Notes under the pieces: generated by a model | What the model was told of the DNA's origin: nothing | The model's database searches: none | What the model saw: the letters and a program-made list of their open reading frames with translations, nothing else | Assembly (NCBI RefSeq): GCF_000173775.1 | Contig: NZ_ACCD01000005.1 | Coordinates: 1 to 64,000, forward strand | Length of the DNA: 64,000 nt | Reading direction: 5' to 3' | Source: Yersinia rohdei ATCC 43380 | GTDB taxonomy: Bacteria > Pseudomonadota > Gammaproteobacteria > Enterobacterales > Enterobacteriaceae | Made by a program: the position numbers and the translations under genes | In this document: in pieces, positions 9,277-18,979 of the stretch | Layout: each line of letters opens with the position of its first letter | How positions within the stretch are numbered: the first letter of the stretch is position 1

Positions 9277-10505
9277 TTAATGGTGAGACCATTCAATGCT
9301 GCTGATATCCACGCCCTGCTTGAACATATCCCACAACGGAGATAAATCACGCAGACGACCAATGGATTTACGCACCAGCGCAATGGCGTAGTCGATCTCT
9401 TCTTCAGTGGTGAAACGCCCCAAAGAGAAACGAATTGAACTGTGAGCCAGTTCGTCGTTCATCCCTAACGCACGCAACACGTAAGAAGGTCCAGACTCGC
9501 GGAGGTACAGGCTGAACCAGATGAAACAGCCAAATCTTTTAATGCCATGATAAGCGATTCACCTTCAACATAGTTGAAGCTGACGTTAAGAATGCCAGGT
9601 GCACCATTCTCCAAATCGCCATTCAGGTAAACTTCTTCGATATCTTTCAGGCCATCCCACAAACGCAGACGCAGTTTACGCAAGCGCTCAGCTTCGCTTT
9701 CCATCTCTTCTTTAGCAATACGGTAAGCTTCACCCATGCCAGCGATTTGATGTACTGGCAAGGTGCCGGAACGCATACCGCGCTCATGACCGCCGCCGTG
9801 CTGCTGTGCTTCAATGCGAATACGTGGTTTGCGACGCACAAAAAGTGCGCCAATGCCCATCGGGCCATAAACTTTATGGGCAGAGAAGGACATCAAATCC
9901 ACTTTCAGCTTGCTTAGGTCAATAGGTAATTTACCGACACTTTGGGTGGCATCAACATGGAAAATGATCCCGCGGCTACGGCACATTTCGCCGATTTGGG
10001 CGATATCCTGCACCACACCGATTTCATTATTCACATGCATGATAGAAACCAAAATGGTGTCTTCACGCATTGCTGCTTCCAGCTGTTGGAGATCGATAAT
10101 ACCGTTAGATTGTGGTGCCAAATAAGTCACTTCGAAGCCTTCGCGCTCCAATTGGCGACAAGTATCCAGCACAGCTTTATGTTCGGTCTTACAGGTGATG
10201 ATGTGCTTGCCTTTCTTCTGGTAGAAGTTGGCTGCACCTTTAATTGCGAGGTTATCAGACTCAGTTGCACCAGAGGTGAAGACTATCTCGCGAGGGTCTG
10301 CACCAACTAATGCGGCAATATCATTACGTGCAATATCAACAGCTTCTTCTGCCTGCCAACCGAACTTATGAGAACGAGAGGCCGGGTTACCGAAAATACC
10401 GTCCAGAGTCAGGTATTGCATCATTTTTTCAGCGACACGAGGGTCTACCGGGGTCGTTGCTGCATAATCCAGATAGATCGGTGTCTTTATTTTTGATTCG
10501 GTCAT
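9277..10505 (-). pseudogene. iscS: Cysteine desulfurase IscS, broken by a one-base deletion
   Basis: Two frames together encode the whole of IscS (409 codons from the ATG at 10505; E. coli has 404). The first frame (10505 to 9465) includes the PLP domain, the lysine loop [12 protein letters not shown] and the active-site Cys loop [11 protein letters not shown]. It then turns into LDLLTCCVR and stops. The second frame (ending 9277) resumes at [18 protein letters not shown] and runs to the normal C terminus SSIEWSHH. The minus strand reads CTG GA CCT TCT TAC GTG where CTG GAN CCT TCT TAC GTG is expected, so one base is missing at about 9489-9491. The truncated product would lose about 60 residues that contribute to the fold and to partner binding. 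A sequencing error is possible. IscS supplies sulfur for Fe-S clusters, thiolated tRNA and thiamine. Confidence 0.9.
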
Positions 10506-10558
10506 TGCTCTTATGCTCCGTACATCACTTCCAAAACGAAAAATTCCGCAGATTCTGC

Positions 10559-11053
10559 TTATGCGCGCAGATTGACGTTAATCGTCTCTTGCGGTCGGCC
10601 ATTGGCCGTACGGCGCGTATCGTTATTTTGACGATCCGCTACCTCAAGAATATCTTGGTTATTAACCAGTTCTGCCAACGTGATGTTGTTGAGGAAGCTG
10701 CTGATGCGCTCACTCAAATCACGCCACAAGGTATGCGTAAGGCAACGATCGCCCCCTTGGCACCCTTCTTTACCCTGACAACGGGTTGCATCGACAGATT
10801 CGTCAACTGCGGTAATCACTGCACCTACCGCGATTTCTGATGCATCTTTCCCCAGCAGGTAACCGCCACCTGGACCACGAACGCTGGCAACTAAGCCATT
10901 TTTGCGTAACCGTGAAAAAAGCTGTTCCAAGTAGGATAACGAGATCCCCTGACGTTCAGAAATATCTGCCAGAGGAACTGGCCCGTCCTGGGAATGTAAT
11001 GCCACATCAAGCATGGCGGTTACAGCATAACGGCCTTTGGATGTCAGTCTCAT
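10559..11053 (-). CDS. iscR: Fe-S responsive regulator IscR
   Basis: The 164-residue Rrf2-family protein has a winged helix (about residues 1-70, [20 protein letters not shown]) and [2Fe-2S] ligands Cys92, Cys98, Cys104 and His107. Holo-IscR represses the isc operon through type-1 sites. A longer frame begins at 11116, but [11 protein letters not shown] at 11053 is the conserved family start. It is the first gene of the isc operon, with its own operator upstream. Confidence 0.96.
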   Translation of the reverse strand: MRLTSKGRYAVTAMLDVALHSQDGPVPLADISERQGISLSYLEQLFSRLRKNGLVASVRGPGGGYLLGKDASEIAVGAVITAVDESVDATRCQGKEGCQGGDRCLTHTLWRDLSERISSFLNNITLAELVNNQDILEVADRQNNDTRRTANGRPQETINVNLRA

Positions 11054-11095
11054 AGCTAAAATTACCTGTTGGTGAAAACGAGCCAGAATTTTGAC

Positions 11096-11120
11096 ATTCT
11101 TGAGTATTTTAGTCAACTAT
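11096..11120 (-). promoter_or_regulatory. Type-1 IscR site over the iscR promoter
   Basis: Read on the minus strand the site starts ATAGTTGACTAAAATACTCA and continues AGAAT. It matches the type-1 consensus (ATA-SYY-GACT-R-WWW-Y-AGTC-RR-S-TAT) at all but about two positions. TTGACT inside it can serve as the -35 hexamer of the isc promoter. Confidence 0.85.
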
Positions 11121-11145
11121 TTAACCTAGTAATTTACTCAAGTAT
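11121..11145 (-). promoter_or_regulatory. Second IscR type-1-like site, abutting the first
   Basis: The minus strand reads ATACTTGAGTAAATTACTAG then GTTAA, matching about 20 of 25 consensus positions. It is directly adjacent to the stronger site with no spacer. E. coli PiscR also has two type-1 sites. Confidence 0.65.
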
Positions 11146-11209
11146 TATTTGTCTGCCTCATTCTCAATAACACTGGGTGATTTGTAATTTAACTAATTGA
11201 TATATAACA

Positions 11210-11983
11210 TTATTTAATTTCTTTATGCTCACTGTCATCTGTAGCACGTGGTGGACATTTATCTTGTTTTTCAATCGATGTCAGCATCCCACGCAAAATA
11301 TTCAGCTCTTGAGCTTCTGGTCGCGCGCGGGTAAACAGGCGGCGTAATTTGCTCATAATCTGGCCCGGATGTGCCTGGCGAATAAAACCGGTATGAGATA
11401 AAACCTGCTCCAAATGTAAATAGAAACGCTCCAAATCATCCACCAAAGGATAAGGGGCTTCCACTTCTTCTACTAGAGGAGCTGCTGCCTGTTGGCGGTC
11501 AAGGAATGCCACCCGCACTTCATAGGCTATAATTTGTACGGCCATTGCCAAATTCAGTGAGCTGTATTCTGGGTTTGCCGGAATCGCCACATGATAATGA
11601 CATTTTTGCAGCTCTTCATTAGTAAGACCAACACGCTCACGGCCAAACACCAATGCCACTGGAGCATGCTCTGCTTCGCGTGCGCTGCGAACCCCACATT
11701 CGCGCGGCTCTAGCATCGGCCACGGCAAAGTACGAGAGCGGGCGCTGGTGCCGACCACCAGATTACAACCTGCTAATGCTTCATCCAATGTATCAACGAT
11801 GGTGGCATTGCCAATCACATCGCTGGCACCGGCGGAGAGTGCAATAGCCTGAGAATCCGGTTTTACCAAAGGATTGACCAGATATAAATTAGATAATCCC
11901 ATGGTTTTCATGGCTCTGGCTGTTGAACCCATATTGCCGGTGTGTGAAGTCTCAACCAAAACGATACGAATATTGTGTAACAT
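11210..11983 (-). CDS. trmJ: tRNA (cytidine/uridine-32-2'-O)-methyltransferase TrmJ
   Basis: The 257-residue SPOUT-family methyltransferase has the N-terminal motif [20 protein letters not shown], the [13 protein letters not shown] knot region and [11 protein letters not shown]. TrmJ methylates the ribose at position 32 of tRNA anticodon loops. It lies upstream of and parallel to iscR as in E. coli, and is divergent from suhB. Confidence 0.96.
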   Translation of the reverse strand: MLHNIRIVLVETSHTGNMGSTARAMKTMGLSNLYLVNPLVKPDSQAIALSAGASDVIGNATIVDTLDEALAGCNLVVGTSARSRTLPWPMLEPRECGVRSAREAEHAPVALVFGRERVGLTNEELQKCHYHVAIPANPEYSSLNLAMAVQIIAYEVRVAFLDRQQAAAPLVEEVEAPYPLVDDLERFYLHLEQVLSHTGFIRQAHPGQIMSKLRRLFTRARPEAQELNILRGMLTSIEKQDKCPPRATDDSEHKEIK

Positions 11984-12052
11984 ACAAACTCTGAGGATAA
12001 CGGGGAATCGCCATATCTTAACACAGACATAGGCATTTATCAGATCCCCTGC

Positions 12053-12083
12053 TATACTACGCGCCGTTTCTCGTTCTTTAACA
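12053..12083 (+). promoter_or_regulatory. suhB -10 element and leader boxA
   Basis: TATACT at 12053-12058 fits a -10 hexamer; no convincing -35 was seen. Downstream, CGTTCTTTAACA at 12072-12083 closely resembles the rRNA antitermination boxA (TGCTCTTTAACA) and lies 18 bases before the suhB ATG. E. coli suhB is autoregulated by Nus factor/SuhB binding to a leader boxA, so the same control is inferred. Confidence 0.7.
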
Positions 12084-12101
12084 TCCTAGTGGAAGATACC
12101 C

Positions 12102-12905
12102 ATGCATCCGATGCTGACTATCGCCATACGCGCTGCGCGTAAGGCCGGTAACCTGATTGCCAAAAATTATGAAACTCCGGACGCTGTCGAAGCGAGCCAG
12201 AAAGGCAGTAATGACTTTGTTACTAACGTTGACCGTGACTCAGAGAGTCTAATTGTTGATGTTATTCGTAAATCTTACCCAAAACACACCATTATTGGTG
12301 AAGAATGTGGTGAGTTAGTTGGCGAAGACGATGATGTACAATGGGTTATTGATCCACTGGATGGCACTAGCAACTTCATCAAACGTCTCCCTCATTTCGC
12401 AGTTTCTATCGCAGTACGCATCAAAGGCCGTACCGAAGTCGCGGTAGTTTATGACCCAATGCGTAACGAACTCTTTACAGCAACCCGTGGTCAAGGCGCT
12501 CAGTTAAATGGTTATCGCCTGCGTGGCACCAATGCCAAAGATTTAGACGGCACCATTCTGGCGACCGGTTTCCCATTCAAAGTTAAACAACACGCACCGG
12601 CCTATCTTCGTGTCGTGGGTAAACTGTTTGAACAATGTGCTGACTTCCGTCGTACCGGTTCTGCGGCACTGGATCTGGCTTATGTGGCTGCAGGTCGTGT
12701 CGATGGTTTCTTTGAGATTGGTTTGAAACCTTGGGATTTCGCCGGTGGTGAGCTGTTAGTTCGTGAGTCTGGCGGTATCGTGACTGACTTTGCTGGCGGT
12801 CATAACCATTTCAGCTCTGGGAATATCGTTGCGGGTAACCCACGTATTGTGAAATCTATCGTTCAAGCAATGAGCGATGAAATCAGTGATGCATTGAAAC
12901 GTTAA
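12102..12905 (+). CDS. suhB: Inositol-1-monophosphatase / Nus-complex factor SuhB
   Basis: The 267-residue protein has the metal-dependent phosphatase motifs GEECGE, IDPLDGTSNFIKRLPHFAVSIA and WDFAGGELLV. SuhB hydrolyses inositol monophosphate in vitro, and in E. coli it joins the NusA/B/E/G antitermination complex on rRNA. The ATG at 12102 follows GGAAG by five bases. The gene is transcribed alone, away from trmJ, and ends at a strong terminator. Confidence 0.97.
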   Translation: MHPMLTIAIRAARKAGNLIAKNYETPDAVEASQKGSNDFVTNVDRDSESLIVDVIRKSYPKHTIIGEECGELVGEDDDVQWVIDPLDGTSNFIKRLPHFAVSIAVRIKGRTEVAVVYDPMRNELFTATRGQGAQLNGYRLRGTNAKDLDGTILATGFPFKVKQHAPAYLRVVGKLFEQCADFRRTGSAALDLAYVAAGRVDGFFEIGLKPWDFAGGELLVRESGGIVTDFAGGHNHFSSGNIVAGNPRIVKSIVQAMSDEISDALKR

Positions 12906-12937
12906 TATTTCACATTGCCGCTGTGTAGCTCTATAGC

Positions 12938-12971
12938 GAAAACCAGTCTGTTAACCCTGACTGGTTTTTTT
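12938..12971. terminator. Terminator between convergent suhB and zevB-like genes
   Basis: A stem GAAAACCAGTC / GACTGGTTTTT with loop TGTTAACCCT is followed by a T tract on the plus strand. Confidence 0.85.
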
Positions 12972-12981
12972 ATGCCTAAAT

Positions 12982-13998
12982 TTAGCGGCCAAATGGCCTT
13001 ATCCCCCCAATGGCTTCGGGCTGACTGGAAAGATAAAGCAACACTCCGGCAAATAACAAAATGATGCCACCGGTTAATGCTAATGTCGCCCAAACCAAGG
13101 TTCCCCAAGCCGCAGGGGCGCGGTTTCGGCTAAGATGCACAGCTAGTCGTCGCGCATAATGGACAAACAATGCCAGCACCGAGATAGTTAATGATGTTCC
13201 TATTGCCATAGCAATGGCTGACAAAATCCCCCACCAATAAACACCAATTACTTTGGCAAACAACAACACCATAATTGCACCAGAACAAGGTCGCATCCCC
13301 ATTGCCAATACAATGGCCAACCGGGTGCGCCAGTCACCTCCGGCCTGCAGTTCTTGCGCACTTGGCATATGACGATGCCCACAGCCGCAACTATCACTGT
13401 GAATATGATTATCAGCTAAAGGTTGTATCCGCTGAATACTCATCTTCTGTGGCTTTAACATTTTTATCTGTTGATATAACCGCTTTAGAGCTCGAAAACA
13501 CAACAAAACCCCCAGCGCAATAACCAACAAGAAGCTGCCTTTTTCCAGCCAGAAACTGCTTTGGTGTAAATAGCGGGAGGACAGTTGCAACACACCGAGC
13601 AGCACTGTCACTAGCAAGATAGCCACACCGCCTTGCAGTATCGACGCGGCAAAGGTCAGCTTCAAACTGCTTTTTAACTGTGCCGGATGGGTCGCTAAAT
13701 AGGTCACGATCACCACTTTGCCGTGCCCCGGCCCCACCGCATGCAGCACACCATATATGAGGCTAAACATCATCAGCGCGAGGCCCGCCTGGTGTGGATT
13801 GGCTTTAACCTGTTGCAATAGCTGAGCCATTTGCTGATGCATATTTTTTTGCCAGACCACTGTTTTAAACAGCAGTTCCGGCCAATAGAGCCAGGCGACA
13901 TAACCTGCACCGACCAGAAACACGAAAAAAAGCAGCAGTGGCCATAAATTTATCAGCCAATTTCGTTGCCGTGAAGCGACAGCTATCCCTACTGACAT
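12982..13998 (-). CDS. ZevB/NicO-type nickel-cobalt-zinc membrane transporter
   Basis: The 338-residue polytopic protein has about six to seven hydrophobic segments. It shows the NicO-family motifs HAVGPGHGKVVIVTYL and GMRPCSGAIMVLLFA, and a metal-binding-like loop HIHSDSCGCGHRHM at about 197-210. NicO proteins move divalent metals (RcnA exports Ni/Co). Paired with a DUF1007 periplasmic protein, the closest known case is Haemophilus ZevB of the zinc system ZevAB. It overlaps the preceding zevA-like gene by 10 bp, so the two are cotranscribed and probably coupled. Metal identity is inferred. Confidence 0.82.
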   Translation of the reverse strand: MSVGIAVASRQRNWLINLWPLLLFFVFLVGAGYVAWLYWPELLFKTVVWQKNMHQQMAQLLQQVKANPHQAGLALMMFSLIYGVLHAVGPGHGKVVIVTYLATHPAQLKSSLKLTFAASILQGGVAILLVTVLLGVLQLSSRYLHQSSFWLEKGSFLLVIALGVLLCFRALKRLYQQIKMLKPQKMSIQRIQPLADNHIHSDSCGCGHRHMPSAQELQAGGDWRTRLAIVLAMGMRPCSGAIMVLLFAKVIGVYWWGILSAIAMAIGTSLTISVLALFVHYARRLAVHLSRNRAPAAWGTLVWATLALTGGIILLFAGVLLYLSSQPEAIGGIRPFGR

Positions 13999-14663
13999 TG
14001 CACAGTGACCTGTTGTGCAAATTGCTTACCCAGTTCCATATCTTCTCCCGGTGAATCACTCTTATCCAATGACAACGCATAGCTTTGTAATGAGGCATTT
14101 GGATTTGGCGTAAATAAGGTTAATTTGCAGTTTTTTTCCATTTCTGGCGATAACCTTACGGCCTGATTACCTGCATAACTCATATCCACAAAATATGTAG
14201 GGTCGTAAGTCGAGATACTAAAAGGTTTCCCAGCCAAAGGCTGTGGTTCTGCCAGCGGCAAAATAAATTCCAACACGGCCTGATGGCCCTTACGAGATAA
14301 ATGATATTCTGTCGGTAAATTCTTATATTTCACTGGGTTACCATCACGGTATATATCAGTGAAATAATGCTGCCCAAGCACATTGGCCATCACTTCGGCT
14401 GCCAGTTTCTTCCAGATTTCAGAGTCACTTTTGGCATTTTCTGCGTCATACAACAGATCGGCAGAAGTAATCTCATCCATCGTCCAGACCATTTTCACTC
14501 CCACCAGCTTCTGTTGTTCACTGACGAAAGTGGCATCCATATCAATAAAACTGTGGGGATGAGCCTCAACTAACTGACTGTAAATAGCCATATACCCCAC
14601 GATTAATAAGGCTATCAATCGGTTAACTACAGATAATTTGTTATAACATAACATAACCTGCAT
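13989..14663 (-). CDS. DUF1007 periplasmic protein, ZevA-like
   Basis: The 224-residue protein has an N-terminal signal peptide (hydrophobic LIALLIVGYMAIY; likely cut after LVEA before HPHSF) and the DUF1007 opening HPHSFIDMDATFV, whose histidines may bind metal. It pairs with the adjacent transporter as ZevA does with ZevB. The start at 14663 has an AAAGGA sequence seven bases upstream; a second ATG lies three codons later. A Zur-like palindrome overlaps codons 4-9. Confidence 0.8.
   Translation of the reverse strand: MQVMLCYNKLSVVNRLIALLIVGYMAIYSQLVEAHPHSFIDMDATFVSEQQKLVGVKMVWTMDEITSADLLYDAENAKSDSEIWKKLAAEVMANVLGQHYFTDIYRDGNPVKYKNLPTEYHLSRKGHQAVLEFILPLAEPQPLAGKPFSISTYDPTYFVDMSYAGNQAVRLSPEMEKNCKLTLFTPNPNASLQSYALSLDKSDSPGEDMELGKQFAQQVTVQCQ
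14638..14654. promoter_or_regulatory. Candidate Zur operator at the zevA-like start
   Basis: TTGTTATAACATAACAT matches the enterobacterial Zur core ATGTTATA-N-TATAACAT at about 15 of 17 positions. It lies inside the first codons rather than upstream, so either the true promoter/start differs or it acts as a downstream operator. It supports a zinc role for the zevAB-like pair. Confidence 0.45.
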
Positions 14664-14806
14664 AAATCAATCCTTTGGAATTCCACGATAACTGTGATGT
14701 AAGTTGTAAGTCGATGTAAAAGCCCCTGGCCCCAGTAAACTGAATAGAATCTCTTTTGCTATGCTTGATAATGATGAATAACAGCAAATCCATCATGGAA
14801 GGTTAT

Positions 14807-16102
14807 ATGCGACTGGACACTTCTTCTGAGCCCCAATTACCTGATCAAGAGTTGCCCAATAAATCGCTATCCGGCCAACAACGCCGTTGCCATATGTTAT
14901 TGATGCTATTTATGCCAGTGCAAACAGTACAGCTGGACACTATTAGCCAACTTAACGGCGTCGGAGTACCGACTACTCGGGAAGATATAGCCGAGGTAGC
15001 CAATGAAATCCAGCGTTTCTACCATTTGCAGCTCAGTAGCACTGCCGAAAACTGTTTGATTTACGGCAACCGGCTCGATCAACGGCTCTGCTTTATTCAC
15101 TGGCTGCGCCGTGGAATACGCTATTGCCCTGAGTTTGTTGAAAACTATTTTGCTCCGCGTTTATATAATGCACTCTCATGGGATAACCGGCTGATATCAG
15201 AGGAATTACCTGAAATTATCGCGCAATGCGAACCTTATCTGAACCGCCAACTCAATGAGAAAGACCGCCTGTTTTTGCAACTTTATTTGGCCCATTGTGC
15301 TTTTGAGCATCGGCAACAAATGTTACCGGAGTTATCTCTCGCCCAGCAGCAGTGGCTGGTACGCAAGCCCGCTCTGGCCGCCGCTGACCATTTATTTGAT
15401 TCATTTAATCCGCTGTTAAGTAACCCACTCGATAAAATAGAACGAGACGTGCTAATACTGATGCTGACAATGATTAAAGCGCACAGTTATCACAGCACTC
15501 AATCAGTGGAGGATTTACGTCTAATCAATGCTATCAATCAGTTAGTTATGCGTTTCCAACAGTTTTCCGGTATGACATTGAGCAGTAATGAAATGTTGAT
15601 GAGCCAGCTATTCGCCCATCTTGCTCCCGCGATTGAGCGCTGTTATTTCAATATCGGAATTGATAATTCATTGTTGGAAGAGGTTATCCGTAAATATCCC
15701 CGGCTATTACGAACAACCCGGCAGGCGCTCGCCGCTTTCGAGCAGGAATACCAAATTCAATTCTCTACCGATGAAGTCGGCCTGATTGCCATTAGTTTTG
15801 GTGCCTGGTTAATGCAGGATAATGCATTACAGGAAAAGCAGATTTTACTGTTGACGCAGAATAATCCAGCATTAGAACAACAACTTGAGCAGCAAATTCG
15901 TGAGTTAACCCTTTTGCCGTTACATATTAAATATTTGCCCCATGAGGTGTATTTGCAATCAGGTGCACCTGCCGGCACGGCAGTGGTGCTAACCCCTTAT
16001 GCTGTACAGCAACCTGAATCAATGCCCCCATTGATTCAGGTGCTGTTACCGCTGACTGCGCAACAAAACCAACAGTTACGCAGTCTATTAGAACTCCCCT
16101 AA
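14807..16102 (+). CDS. csiE: Stationary-phase inducible protein CsiE
   Basis: The 431-residue protein resembles E. coli CsiE (426). It has an N-terminal helix-turn-helix-like region (QQRRCHMLLMLF) and PRD-like segments, one including IGIDNSLLEEVIRKYPRLLRTTR. PRD domains normally receive PTS phosphorylation; CsiE function is unknown, though it is starvation-induced in E. coli. In-frame starts exist from 14756, but ATG 14807 has GGAAGG four bases upstream and fits family length. Its end overlaps the convergent hcaT-like gene by four bases, the same neighbour as in E. coli. Confidence 0.88.
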   Translation: MRLDTSSEPQLPDQELPNKSLSGQQRRCHMLLMLFMPVQTVQLDTISQLNGVGVPTTREDIAEVANEIQRFYHLQLSSTAENCLIYGNRLDQRLCFIHWLRRGIRYCPEFVENYFAPRLYNALSWDNRLISEELPEIIAQCEPYLNRQLNEKDRLFLQLYLAHCAFEHRQQMLPELSLAQQQWLVRKPALAAADHLFDSFNPLLSNPLDKIERDVLILMLTMIKAHSYHSTQSVEDLRLINAINQLVMRFQQFSGMTLSSNEMLMSQLFAHLAPAIERCYFNIGIDNSLLEEVIRKYPRLLRTTRQALAAFEQEYQIQFSTDEVGLIAISFGAWLMQDNALQEKQILLLTQNNPALEQQLEQQIRELTLLPLHIKYLPHEVYLQSGAPAGTAVVLTPYAVQQPESMPPLIQVLLPLTAQQNQQLRSLLELP

Positions 16103-17256
16103 GTGGCGGGTTCTTCTGGTATCGCAACCACCTGAGGGCGAATAAACAGCGCTGGGATCACTATCAATGCCATCACCCAGAACACCCCGCCCTGGTAATG
16201 CTCAAACAAGAAACCAGAAATTACCGTCATCACTGCAATCCCACCGCCCATTGCCAGTGCAGAATAAATCGACTGCAAGCGAATTACATCAGGCCCGCGC
16301 CGGGCTGCAATGAAGCGCATCGCCGCCAGATGGCAAACAGTAAATGAGCCACAGTGGAGGATTTGAATAAAAATCAACCAGGGCAACTCGGTAGTGGAAG
16401 CCATCAGACTCCAGCGAATAATGCCACTGATGGCGGAAAGCAGTAACAGGCTGCGGGCCGTCCAGCGGCGGAAAAGAACATTACTAAATGCGAACACCAG
16501 AATTTCGGCAACCACACCTAATGACCACAAATAGCCAATGGTGGCGGCAGAATAACCGGCATCCTGCCAATAAATAGAGCTGAAACTGTAATAACCGGCA
16601 TGTGCGCCTTGCAATAGGGTGACACAGAGTAAAAAGCGCCACACCTGCGGCTCAGACAACAATATTTTCCAGCGCGTGGCGGCAACATTAGAGTGTTTAA
16701 CCTCCCCTTTCGGCATGACGCTAGGTTTCAGCAATGACCCCAATAACATGGCTGAGACACCGAAAAGTAAACTATAAAGAATGGCCGGATGCCCCCAAAC
16801 AGAAACCAACTTACCGGTCAATGCCGAGCCAATAACAAAGGCCAGCGATCCCCATAACCGGACTTTGCCGTAATCCATGGTTATCTGCTTTTGCCAGGTG
16901 CCGGCCAACGCGTCTGTTAGTGGCACTAATGGGCCAAAAAATAAGTTAAAACCAGCAATAATCACCATCAACCAAGCCCAGCCATTACCAAACCAAAAAC
17001 CGACAGCAAAAGCTAAAGTCAGTAATGCCAAAATTCGAATGGCAGTCACCAGGTGAGAAGGATCTTTAACGCTGGGAGCAATAATCAAGCTGCCGAGAAA
17101 ACGGGAAATTAATCCAGCCCCCAGCAAAATCCCAATGGTTTCAGGGGGTATTCCTTCCCCTTGTAACCAGATGCCCCAAAAAGGCAGAAAAATGCCATAA
17201 GAAAAGAAATAGGTGAAATAGCTGAGCGACAGCCAACGTGTTGATTGCAATACCAT
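16099..17256 (-). CDS. hcaT: MFS transporter, HcaT/3-phenylpropionate permease family
   Basis: The 385-residue major facilitator protein has about 12 hydrophobic segments, starting LSYFTYFFSYGIFLPFWGIWL. Sequence and position next to csiE match E. coli HcaT, a putative 3-phenylpropionate importer. No hca catabolic genes are in the window, so the substrate is uncertain. A separate terminator lies upstream at the end of glyA. Confidence 0.85.
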   Translation of the reverse strand: MVLQSTRWLSLSYFTYFFSYGIFLPFWGIWLQGEGIPPETIGILLGAGLISRFLGSLIIAPSVKDPSHLVTAIRILALLTLAFAVGFWFGNGWAWLMVIIAGFNLFFGPLVPLTDALAGTWQKQITMDYGKVRLWGSLAFVIGSALTGKLVSVWGHPAILYSLLFGVSAMLLGSLLKPSVMPKGEVKHSNVAATRWKILLSEPQVWRFLLCVTLLQGAHAGYYSFSSIYWQDAGYSAATIGYLWSLGVVAEILVFAFSNVLFRRWTARSLLLLSAISGIIRWSLMASTTELPWLIFIQILHCGSFTVCHLAAMRFIAARRGPDVIRLQSIYSALAMGGGIAVMTVISGFLFEHYQGGVFWVMALIVIPALFIRPQVVAIPEEPAT

Positions 17257-17438
17257 GAATCCCTCCGAGGTCAGCCGTCACTGTGACAGAGCTCCCGTCA
17301 GCTAGCAATATTGTAATCATCCAAACATAGGGTTTGCGATGAAGTTCACGTTTCAATTACATGAATTACATATCACCAACAAAAGGTGCGGCAGCCCCCG
17401 CAACATATTCATGGCCTTATTTAGCGGTCTGACATGCA

Positions 17439-17467
17439 TAAAAAAACCCGCATTACGCGGGTTTTTA
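17439..17467 (-). terminator. Terminator of glyA
   Basis: The hairpin AAAACCCGC-ATTAC-GCGGGTTTTT lies 24 bp beyond the glyA stop. The A run on the plus strand becomes the T tail on the minus strand. Confidence 0.88.
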
Positions 17468-17491
17468 TTAGTTAAAGCCGATCGCTAGCAA

Positions 17492-18745
17492 TTATGCGTA
17501 AACCGGGAAACGGGCACAGATTTCCAGAACTTTTTGTTTGATGCGTTCGACAGTCGCTTCGTCGTTGATGTTATCCAACACATCACACATCCAACCCGCC
17601 AGTTCACGAGATTCTTCTTCTTTGAAACCACGGCGGGTAATCGCCGGAGAACCAATACGCACACCGGAAGTCACAAACGGGCTTTTCGGGTCGTTAGGAA
17701 CGCTGTTTTTGTTCACAGTAATATTGGCACGACCTAAAGCGGCATCTGCATCTTTACCAGTGATATTTTTATCCACTAAATCAAGCAAGAACAGATGGTT
17801 ATCAGTCCCACCAGAAACGACTTTGTAACCACGATCCAAGAAGACCGCAACCATAGCTTTTGCATTTTTAGCCACTTGTTGCTGGTAGACCTTGAACTCA
17901 GGTTCCATTGCTTCTTTCAATGCAACCGCTTTGCCAGCGATAACATGCATCAACGGGCCGCCCTGGTTTGCCGGGAACACCGAGGAATTTAATTTTTTAT
18001 ACAGCTCTTCATCGCCACCTTTTGCCAAAATCAAACCGCCACGTGGGCCAGCTAGAGTTTTGTGGGTGGTGGTGGTAACAATGTGCGCATGTGGAACAGG
18101 GTTTGGATAAACGCCCGCAGCTACCAGGCCCGCAACGTGAGCCATGTCGACAAAGAACCATGCGCCGATGCTATCAGCGATTTCGCGCATTTTTGCCCAA
18201 TCAACAATACCGGAATAAGCAGAGAAGCCGCCGATGATCATTTTTGGTTTATGAATTTCGGCCTGACGAGCCATATCTTCATAATCAATTTTGCCAGATT
18301 CATCAATGCCATAAGGCACGATATTATAAAGTTTGCCAGAGAAGTTTACTGGTGAGCCGTGGGTCAAATGACCGCCGTGTGCCAGATTCATCCCCAGAAC
18401 AGTATCGCCTGGTTGCAGCAAAGCAGAATAAACGGCTACGTTGGCCTGAGAACCGGAATGCGGTTGAACGTTGGCGTAATCAGCACCAAACAATTCTTTA
18501 GCGCGATCAATGGCTAATTGTTCAACGATATCAACATATTCACAGCCACCGTAATAACGTTTGCCCGGATAACCTTCAGCATATTTGTTCGTCAACTGGG
18601 AACCTTGCGCCTGCATAACTCGCGGGCTGGTGTAGTTCTCAGAGGCAATCAGTTCAATGTGCTCTTCCTGGCGCACCACTTCTTGCTGCATTGCACGCCA
18701 TAGATCTGCATCATAATCGGCAATGTTCATTTCACGCTTTAACAT
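17492..18745 (-). CDS. glyA: Serine hydroxymethyltransferase
   Basis: The 417-residue PLP enzyme has the lysine loop [15 protein letters not shown]. It interconverts serine and glycine with transfer of a one-carbon unit to tetrahydrofolate, feeding purine, thymidylate and methionine synthesis. Length equals E. coli GlyA. It is divergent from hmp, as in E. coli, with a PurR box in the shared 508-bp region. Confidence 0.98.
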   Translation of the reverse strand: MLKREMNIADYDADLWRAMQQEVVRQEEHIELIASENYTSPRVMQAQGSQLTNKYAEGYPGKRYYGGCEYVDIVEQLAIDRAKELFGADYANVQPHSGSQANVAVYSALLQPGDTVLGMNLAHGGHLTHGSPVNFSGKLYNIVPYGIDESGKIDYEDMARQAEIHKPKMIIGGFSAYSGIVDWAKMREIADSIGAWFFVDMAHVAGLVAAGVYPNPVPHAHIVTTTTHKTLAGPRGGLILAKGGDEELYKKLNSSVFPANQGGPLMHVIAGKAVALKEAMEPEFKVYQQQVAKNAKAMVAVFLDRGYKVVSGGTDNHLFLLDLVDKNITGKDADAALGRANITVNKNSVPNDPKSPFVTSGVRIGSPAITRRGFKEEESRELAGWMCDVLDNINDEATVERIKQKVLEICARFPVYA

Positions 18746-18774
18746 CCGGCTCTCCTGACTTAGCTAAATATTCC

Positions 18775-18901
18775 TATACCCAACGTCATTGGTGTTGCCA
18801 CTTGGCGACCAATGAGCGAGTCCCGATGAGCTGACCCACGCCAGTGATTCGGGTAAGTGAGAGCAGCTAGCACCGCTGCAGCTTCAAGTACGAAGGGTAT
18901 A
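18775..18901. repeat. Full-length ERIC element upstream of glyA
   Basis: This 127-bp element runs from TATACCCAACGTCATTGG to GCTTCAAGTACGAAGGGTAT, with the central AGTGATTCGGGTAAGTGAG. It lies 30 bp before the glyA start, hence in the glyA 5' leader. Confidence 0.9.
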
Positions 18902-18979
18902 GTGGACCACCCGTTTGGGTTCTGTCCCACAGTGTAAACTGTTTCCCCCCCGTTAAGATAGGCCTTGACAGAGGTTTTT

